Program-made: the position numbers and the translations under genes
Notes under the pieces: model-generated
Database searches by the model: none
What the model was told of the DNA's origin: nothing
What the model saw: the letters and a program-made list of their open reading frames with translations, nothing else
Shown: positions 58,757-64,000 of the stretch, one piece after another
How positions within the stretch are numbered: the stretch's first letter is position 1
Layout of the letters: every line of letters begins with the position of its first letter
NCBI RefSeq assembly: GCF_025447595.1
Contig: NZ_JAOEJU010000010.1
Location: 62,001 to 126,000, forward strand
Reading direction: 5' to 3'
Source of the DNA: Pseudomonas koreensis
Lineage (GTDB): Bacteria; Pseudomonadota; Gammaproteobacteria; Pseudomonadales; Pseudomonadaceae
DNA: 64,000 nucleotides

Positions 58757-59383
58757 TCAAAACAGGCCGTTGCGTTTGACAAACTCTCGCAACACCACCA
58801 GCGAGCTCACTCCAAGTTTCAGCATCAAGCGGGTCTTGTAGGTGCTGATGGTTTTGTGACTAAGGTTCATCGCTTGAGCAATGTGCTTGTTGGACTTTCC
58901 TCCGGCCAGCTCCAGCATGATCCCCAATTCGCGGGGGGACAGGAGTGCGATCAACTCTCGCTCATCACGGTGCGCTTCGGATTGACCGGCATTGACCCCA
59001 GGCATTTCGGGGAAGTAGGTATAACCCGAACGGACGGCCTTGATTGCATTTTGCAGATGTTGCATCGAGGCGGACTTGGCGACAAATGCCATCGCCCCCG
59101 CACGTCGACAGCGCATCAGATAGTGTTCAGGGTCGGCCGAGGTGAAAATCAACACCTTGCAGACCAGCCCGATGGCTCTGATGCGCTCCAACACCTCCAG
59201 GCCGCCGAAGCCTTTGAGTTTCAGGTCGAGCACGACCAGTTCCGGCGCGTGTTCACGCAGCATCGGCACCACATCGATACCGCTGGTAGTCACATGAATC
59301 GGTGTGTAACCCGCCGACTCCAGAACCATCCGAACGGCCCCCACCACCACTGGATGATCATCGACGATCAAAGCTGAACCCAT
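58757..59383 (-). CDS. BvgA/EvgA-like LuxR-family response regulator
   Basis: A 208-residue regulator. The receiver has IVDDHP, the phospho-Asp in LVVLDLKLKG, IFTSA and FVAKSAS, all canonical. The C-terminal GerE/LuxR HTH is LLSPRELGIMLELAGGKSNKHIAQAMNLSHKTISTYKTRLM. It lies directly upstream of the kinase and is its presumed partner. GGGAGTG precedes the ATG at 59383. Confidence 0.93.
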   Translation of the reverse strand: MGSALIVDDHPVVVGAVRMVLESAGYTPIHVTTSGIDVVPMLREHAPELVVLDLKLKGFGGLEVLERIRAIGLVCKVLIFTSADPEHYLMRCRRAGAMAFVAKSASMQHLQNAIKAVRSGYTYFPEMPGVNAGQSEAHRDERELIALLSPRELGIMLELAGGKSNKHIAQAMNLSHKTISTYKTRLMLKLGVSSLVVLREFVKRNGLF

Positions 59384-59490
59384 GACCACTCCCGGGGCGA
59401 ATACATGACATGAGGCCACCGATCTTGCATGAACGGGACTATTGGTAGCTGCGCTACAACTGTTGCACGGTGTGCACGCTGGATCACCTG

Positions 59491-59985
59491 TCAGATCTGA
59501 CAGTTGTGCGATAGAGCGATCTGTGATCGAGCAAGCGATGAGCGCCCAAACGAAGCCTCGACCGAGGTCATCAACTGCTCGATCGCGTGGATTGAAGGCA
59601 GAGGCGCAGGACTGGTGATGATCTTTGCACCAAAGTGCTCGGGAACCCCTGAGGCGTCCGCCGGTTCACCATAGACCAGCGCTCGCCGGACTTGCGGATG
59701 ATCAAACAGGAAACCACGAAGATCCGCGATCCCGACCGCCAGTTCCGCGTTGACCACCAGAACATCGAACGGCTGGCAGCCGTAATCGACCAGTGTCAGC
59801 AGTTCGACAAGGTTTTGCACCGGTGCAATGCGATAGTAATCGAGGCCGTTGAACATCCGCTCGATCTTCATCCGGTGAAAATGCTGCAAGTCGGCGATCA
59901 GGATGCGCAGGGTTTTGTCGGTCAACGTGGAGGTCCGGGTAGTCGCTTCAAGTGGCGGCAAGACTACCCAAGCATCGGGATGCAC
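59491..59985 (-). CDS. Degenerate receiver-like protein next to the BvgAS-like pair
   Basis: A 164-residue protein with a receiver-like layout: LRILIADLQHFHRMKIERMF (strand 1 and helix 1), FDVLVVNAELA (strand 3) and FGAKIITSPAPLPSIHAIEQL (strand 5 region). The expected acidic pair is reduced to AD (D32), the phospho-acceptor position is N79 and the conserved Lys before Pro is Ser. It should not be phosphorylated in the usual way. The first 20 residues are atypical; a TTG at 59925 could be the true start. Function unknown. Confidence 0.65.
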   Translation of the reverse strand: MHPDAWVVLPPLEATTRTSTLTDKTLRILIADLQHFHRMKIERMFNGLDYYRIAPVQNLVELLTLVDYGCQPFDVLVVNAELAVGIADLRGFLFDHPQVRRALVYGEPADASGVPEHFGAKIITSPAPLPSIHAIEQLMTSVEASFGRSSLARSQIALSHNCQI

Positions 59986-60034
59986 TCTGTAGGACTTTTC
60001 CGAAAAAAACCGTCACTCATCCGGAATAAAAAAG

Positions 60035-60751
60035 TTACTCCGTGGTGCTCGGACTCCAGAAGGCCTGCACCACCAGCGCCGATGTCGAGATTCGCGCCAC
60101 CAGTGCATCCAGTTCATCGCCATCCACCGAAGTGGTCGCCAGCGTGGCCTCGATCTCGATTTCATCGGCACCGAAGGCATGTACATCAACATCGCTGGCC
60201 GGGTAGTTGCTGCGTTCCAGCTCGGCTTCAAGCAAGGCGAACACCGCCTTCTGCTGTGAGCGCCGGGCGATGACGTAAACGATGTTGGTGACTTCCGCCG
60301 AGACCACGTCCAGCGGCTGACGGTTGATGTTGTTGACGATCGGCCGCAGCAGCGTATTGGCGGCGAGCACGAACAAGGTGCCCAGTACCGCTTCGGCCAG
60401 CAGGTCGGCACCGGCGCAGGCGCCGACGGCCGCCGAGGTCCAGAGCGTGGCGGCGGTGTTGAGCCCGCGCACGCTGCCCTCTTCGCGCATGATCACGCCG
60501 GCACCGAGAAAACCGATGCCGGAAACCACATACGCGACCACCCGCACCGCGCCTTCGGCACCGGCGAGACGGTTGGCCATGTCGACGAAAATCGCCGCGC
60601 CGACCGCCACCAGCACATTGGTACGCAAACCCGCCGTGCGTTGCCGGTACTGGCGTTCGAAGCCGATCAGGCCGCCGAGGATGAACGCCGCGCTGAGGCT
60701 GACCAGGGTGTCGAGCAATGAGGTGAGGTTGAGATTGTTGATCGCTTGCAT
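60035..60751 (-). CDS. MgtC/SapB-family membrane protein
   Basis: A 238-residue protein. Four to five N-terminal membrane helices with the family motifs AAFILGGLIGFERQ, GLRTNVLVAVGAA, VVSGIGFLGAGVIMREEGSVRGLNTAATLWTSAAVG and a C-terminal ACT-like soluble domain (about 150-235). MgtC proteins limit F-ATPase activity or affect Mg2+ homeostasis at low magnesium. It lies 54 bases downstream of the MgtA ATPase gene, in the same direction; AAGGAG precedes the ATG. Confidence 0.92.
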   Translation of the reverse strand: MQAINNLNLTSLLDTLVSLSAAFILGGLIGFERQYRQRTAGLRTNVLVAVGAAIFVDMANRLAGAEGAVRVVAYVVSGIGFLGAGVIMREEGSVRGLNTAATLWTSAAVGACAGADLLAEAVLGTLFVLAANTLLRPIVNNINRQPLDVVSAEVTNIVYVIARRSQQKAVFALLEAELERSNYPASDVDVHAFGADEIEIEATLATTSVDGDELDALVARISTSALVVQAFWSPSTTE

Positions 60752-60770
60752 GTCGAGCTCCTTGAAACCG

Positions 60771-60794
60771 CCCCCCTTGCTCCCACAAGGGGGG
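60771..60794. repeat. GC-rich hairpin between mgtA and the MgtC-family gene
   Basis: A perfect 9-bp inverted repeat CCCCCCTTG/CAAGGGGGG encloses CTCCCA. There is no U-run on either side. It stands in the mgtA-mgtC mRNA spacer, just before the MgtC ribosome binding site, and resembles the end of a REP element (GCTCCCACA). Confidence 0.65.
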
Positions 60795-60805
60795 AATCTT
60801 GCCTG

Positions 60806-63505
60806 TTACTGCCAGCCGAACCGGCGGATGTAGAAACCTTTGACGGCCTGGGTCAGCGCCATGTACGCCAGCAGGATCACCGGCAGGAACACGAAGTACA
60901 TCGACGGCAGCGCCTGCAGTTTGAAGTAGTGCGCCAGCGGCCCCATCGGCAGGAAGATGCCCACAGCCATGATGATTCCAGTCATCACCAGCAACGGCAT
61001 GGCCGCGCGGCTTTGCAGGAACGGAATCTTCGGCGTGCGGATCATGTGCACGATCAGCGTCTGGGTCAGCAGCCCCACCACGAACCAGCCGGACTGGAAC
61101 AGGGTCTGGTGATCCGGGGTGTTGGCATCGAACACGTACCACATCAAGGCGAACGTTGTGATGTCGAAGATCGAACTGATCGGGCCGAAGAACAGCATGA
61201 AGCGCCCGACGTCACCGGGCTGCCAGCGCTGCGGCTGTTTCAGCATTTCATCGTCGACGTTATCGAACGGGATCGCGATCTGCGAAATGTCGTAAAGCAG
61301 GTTCTGCACCAGCAGGTGCATCGGCAGCATCGGCAGGAACGGAATGAACGCACTGGCCACCAGCACCGAGAACACGTTGCCGAAGTTCGAGCTGGCGGTC
61401 ATCTTGATGTACTTGAGCATGTTGGCGAAGGTCCGTCGCCCTTCCAGCACGCCCTCCTCCAGCACCATCAGGCTCTTTTCCAGCAGGATGATGTCGGCCG
61501 CTTCCTTGGCAATGTCTACTGCACTGTCCACGGAAATCCCGATGTCTGCGGTGCGCAGCGCCGGGGCGTCGTTGATGCCGTCGCCCATAAACCCGACCAC
61601 GTGGCCGTTGCCCTTGAGGATGCGCACGATGCGCTCCTTGTGCGACGGCGTCAGCTTGGCGAACACGTTGGTGGTTTCCACCGCCACCGCCAGTTCGGCG
61701 TCGCTCATGCGTTCGATGTCGTTGCCCATCAGCAGGCCTTGCTGGGCCAGGCCCACTTCGCGGCAGATCTTGGCGGTCACCAGCTCGTTGTCGCCGGTCA
61801 GCACTTTCACGGCAACGCCGTGCTCGGCCAGGGCCTTGAGCGCCGGTGCAGTACTTTCTTTCGGCGGATCGAGGAACGCCACGTAACCGATCAGCGTCAG
61901 CTCCTGCTCGTCGCTCAGGCTGTAAGTGTCGCGCCCTTGCGGCATCGACCGGGCGGCCACCGCTACCACGCGCAAGCCTTCAGCGTTGAATGCTGCTGTG
62001 ACCTGACGGATTTTCGCCAGCAATTCATCGCTCAAGGCTTCGTCGACTTCACCGTGACGAACCCGGCTGCACACCGACAGAACCTCTTCCACCGCGCCTT
62101 TGCAGATCAGTTGATGCGGCTGACCGCGCCCCTCGACCACCACCGACATGCGTCGGCGATTGAAGTCGAACGGGATCTCGTCGACCTTGCGAAACGCCGT
62201 GCCGACCTTCAGCTCGCGGTGGATTTCCACGTGTTCCAGCACCGCCACGTCCAGCAGGTTTTTCAGGCCGGTCTGGTAGTAGCTGTTGAGGTAAGCCATT
62301 TCCAGCACGTCATCGGAGTCTTCGCCCCAGACGTCGACGTTGCGCGCCAGGAAAATCCTGTCCTGGGTCAGGGTGCCGGTCTTGTCGGTGCACAGCACGT
62401 CCATGGCGCCGAAGTTCTGGATCGCATCCAGGCGTTTGACGATGACTTTCTTGCGCGACAGGAACACCGCGCCCTTGGCCAGGGTCGAGGTGACGATCAT
62501 CGGCAGCATTTCCGGGGTCAGGCCCACGGCAATCGACAGCGCGAACAGCAGTGCTTCGGTCCAGTCACCCTTGGTGAAACCGTTGATGAACAACACCAGC
62601 GGCGCCATGACGAACATGAAGCGGATCAACAGCCAGCTGACTTTGTTCACACCTTGCTGAAACGAAGTCACCGCGCGATCAGTCGCCCCGACCCGCTGCG
62701 CCAACGCACCGAAATAGGTGCTGTTGCCGGTGGTGAGAATCACCGCCACCGCTGTGCCGGACACCACGTTGGTGCCCATGAACAGGATGTTGTCGAGTTC
62801 CAGCGGATTGCGCGTGTCACGATCGGCCTGACGCGGGAATTTCTCCACCGGCATCGATTCACCGGTCATCGCCGCCTGGCTGACGAACAGATCCTTGGCG
62901 CTGAGCACCCGGCAATCGGCAGGAATCATGTCGCCGGCCGAGAGCACGATCAGATCGCCGGGCACCAGTTGCTTGATCGGCAGTTCAGCACGCGGCGCAT
63001 CCCGACGCAGCACGGTGGCGGTGTTGCTGACCATCGCCTTGAGCGCGTCGGCGGCCTGGTTGGATTTGCTTTCCTGCCAGAAGCGCAGCAGCGTCGACAG
63101 CACCACCATCGAGAAAATCACGATGGCGGCCTTGAGGTCTTCGGTCAGCCACGAGATCACCGCCAGCAGGGTCAGCAGCAGGTTGAACGGGTTTTTGTAG
63201 CAGTGCCACAGGTGGGTCCACCACGGCAGCGGTTGCTCGTGTTCGACTTCGTTGAGGCCATGCTGCGCACGCAGCACATCGACTTCGAAATCGGTGAGGC
63301 CGTCGGTGTGGGTGCCGAGGTTCGACAGCAGCACGCCACTGTCGCAATGGGCGGCGTCCACCAGTGTATTGGCCAGAGTGGGCGGCACTTCACGGCTGAC
63401 CGTGGTGTCGCTGATGGTTTCCAGCAAGGCCAGGCGACGGAAGTGCCGGGCGATGTGGCGGGTCCGCAGGAAGCCTGCGAAAAATTCCTTGAGCGTAAGT
63501 TTCAT
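60806..63505 (-). CDS. mgtA: MgtA-type Mg2+-importing P-type ATPase
   Basis: An 899-residue P3B ATPase. The phosphorylated Asp lies in CTDKTGTLT, the dephosphorylation loop is TGESMPVEK, the hinge GDGINDAPALR, and VGLTPEMLPMIVTSTLAKGA is the membrane helix 4 ion site. KPKES-type and MGTNVVSGTA motifs are also intact. It imports Mg2+ down the gradient using ATP. The start at 63505 (MKLTLKEFFAGF) fits the family and AGGGG lies upstream. It heads a probable operon with the MgtC-family gene. Confidence 0.95.
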   Translation of the reverse strand: MKLTLKEFFAGFLRTRHIARHFRRLALLETISDTTVSREVPPTLANTLVDAAHCDSGVLLSNLGTHTDGLTDFEVDVLRAQHGLNEVEHEQPLPWWTHLWHCYKNPFNLLLTLLAVISWLTEDLKAAIVIFSMVVLSTLLRFWQESKSNQAADALKAMVSNTATVLRRDAPRAELPIKQLVPGDLIVLSAGDMIPADCRVLSAKDLFVSQAAMTGESMPVEKFPRQADRDTRNPLELDNILFMGTNVVSGTAVAVILTTGNSTYFGALAQRVGATDRAVTSFQQGVNKVSWLLIRFMFVMAPLVLFINGFTKGDWTEALLFALSIAVGLTPEMLPMIVTSTLAKGAVFLSRKKVIVKRLDAIQNFGAMDVLCTDKTGTLTQDRIFLARNVDVWGEDSDDVLEMAYLNSYYQTGLKNLLDVAVLEHVEIHRELKVGTAFRKVDEIPFDFNRRRMSVVVEGRGQPHQLICKGAVEEVLSVCSRVRHGEVDEALSDELLAKIRQVTAAFNAEGLRVVAVAARSMPQGRDTYSLSDEQELTLIGYVAFLDPPKESTAPALKALAEHGVAVKVLTGDNELVTAKICREVGLAQQGLLMGNDIERMSDAELAVAVETTNVFAKLTPSHKERIVRILKGNGHVVGFMGDGINDAPALRTADIGISVDSAVDIAKEAADIILLEKSLMVLEEGVLEGRRTFANMLKYIKMTASSNFGNVFSVLVASAFIPFLPMLPMHLLVQNLLYDISQIAIPFDNVDDEMLKQPQRWQPGDVGRFMLFFGPISSIFDITTFALMWYVFDANTPDHQTLFQSGWFVVGLLTQTLIVHMIRTPKIPFLQSRAAMPLLVMTGIIMAVGIFLPMGPLAHYFKLQALPSMYFVFLPVILLAYMALTQAVKGFYIRRFGWQ

Positions 63506-63976
63506 GGCTGTTGCCCCTATGGTCAGCCGGGAAACCGTCGAGCAGGTACGTCCTCGTCTTGAGCACCGGGAAACCGGCACGGCAAGGCGTGGCGCGCCGG
63601 TCAGAAAAGACAGGCGTGTCGATAGGCATGCGATGGCGACAATAAAGTCGAAATCACAGGCTTTTCAGTGTCGATGAGAAGGACGTCGGGACATGACCGG
63701 GACCGGTCATGATCGGGATGCCGCTGCTCGCTGTTCGGCGAGACAACGGCACAAAGGAATGCGCGTTATCTTGCCGAGAATCTGCCGGTTACAAGGACCG
63801 GCCGACAACTGTCACTCGAACAAGTACCCACTGTGGGTCTCCGCTATTGATGAAAACGCGCGAAGCTTACGCCCCGATATCTGGAGAGTAAACCCGCAAA
63901 AGGAAGTGTGTCGGGGAATGTGGCGGGTGTTCAGGAAGGGTTCAGGATTGAGTTTTTGCGGTGTAGTTGAAGGCCT
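63506..63976 (-). other. Long upstream region of mgtA
   Basis: About 470 bases with no recognised gene; short frames in it look non-coding. It contains several GC-rich inverted repeats, including a perfect 9-bp dyad at 63692-63711. In enterobacteria mgtA has a Mg2+- and proline-sensing leader; a similar role here is only inferred from position and length. Confidence 0.4.
63692..63711. promoter_or_regulatory. Perfect dyad upstream of mgtA
   Basis: CATGACCGG-GA-CCGGTCATG: 9-bp arms around a 2-base centre. It could be a dimeric regulator operator or an RNA hairpin in the mgtA leader. No PhoP-type TGTTTA direct repeat was seen beside it. Confidence 0.45.
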
Positions 63977-64000
63977 CTTCGCGAGCAAGCCCGCTCCCAC
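63977..64000. repeat. REP element half, cut by the window edge
   Basis: CTTCGCGAGCAAGCCCGCTC and the following CCAC match the REP arms at 27710 and 42989. The partner copy, if present, lies outside the window. Confidence 0.85.

Overview
The window is a chromosomal stretch of a Pseudomonas, most likely of the P. fluorescens group. The evidence is gene content and order (a purF-cvpA-dedD-folC-accD-trpF-truA-fimV-asd-leuB-leuD-leuC block read leftwards, then gltX, uvrB and an aromatic aminotransferase), an RsmE-type CsrA protein, high-GC coding sequence, and inverted GTGGGAGCGAGCTTGCTCGC repeats of the Pseudomonas REP type. The species is inferred from family knowledge, not from a database search. 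There are no plasmid, prophage or insertion-sequence genes and no CRISPR array.

Layout. 1-5.1 kb: tail of an unidentified gene, a siderophore-interacting flavoprotein, a SPOR lipoprotein, rsmE, a DUF2214-type membrane protein, a GNAT enzyme, tRNA-Val(GAC) and a PuuB-like FAD oxidoreductase. 5.1-10.7 kb: a leftward operon for a periplasmic molybdenum dehydrogenase (Tat-exported large subunit, 2Fe-2S subunit, three-haem cytochrome c, XdhC maturation factor). 11.1-11.5 kb: tRNA-Asp, tRNA-Asp and tRNA-Val(TAC) transcribed leftwards from one promoter. 11.6-29.9 kb: the housekeeping block (methionine, purine, folate, fatty acid, tryptophan, tRNA modification, FimV polar hub, lysine/threonine/methionine branch, leucine), bounded by a divergent LysR gene. 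31-38.5 kb: a five-PAS GGDEF-EAL protein, a heat-shock gene with a sigma-32 promoter and ROSE-type thermometer, dusC, a thioesterase, a hydrolase, a TetR gene and a duplicated tRNA-Glu/tRNA-Ala pair. 38.6-47.1 kb: gltX, an EmrAB-type pump, uvrB, an aromatic aminotransferase and tRNA-Asn. 47.2-55.5 kb: a nucleobase permease, a BrnT/BrnA toxin-antitoxin pair, N-acetyltransferase, exonuclease III, GNAT, a cNMP-gated MscS-type channel, pirin and an aldo/keto reductase. 55.5-60 kb: a BvgS/EvgS-like phosphorelay locus. 60-63.5 kb: MgtC-family protein and the MgtA Mg2+ ATPase, preceded by a long leader.

Most notable observations. (1) The BvgS-like hybrid kinase ends at an in-frame TAA inside its C-terminal phosphotransfer (HPt) domain, and the same frame then continues for 31 codons of good HPt helix sequence to a TGA. 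(2) Beside it sits a receiver-like protein that has Asn where the phospho-acceptor Asp should be. (3) The spacers in the duplicated tRNA-Glu/Ala unit hold two hairpins whose stems changed by compensatory substitutions between the copies. (4) A catalytically dead aspartate-semialdehyde dehydrogenase paralogue lies next to the real asd. (5) The ibpA-type gene carries both transcriptional and translational heat-control signals. (6) The rsmE leader has a near-consensus binding site for its own product over the ribosome binding site.
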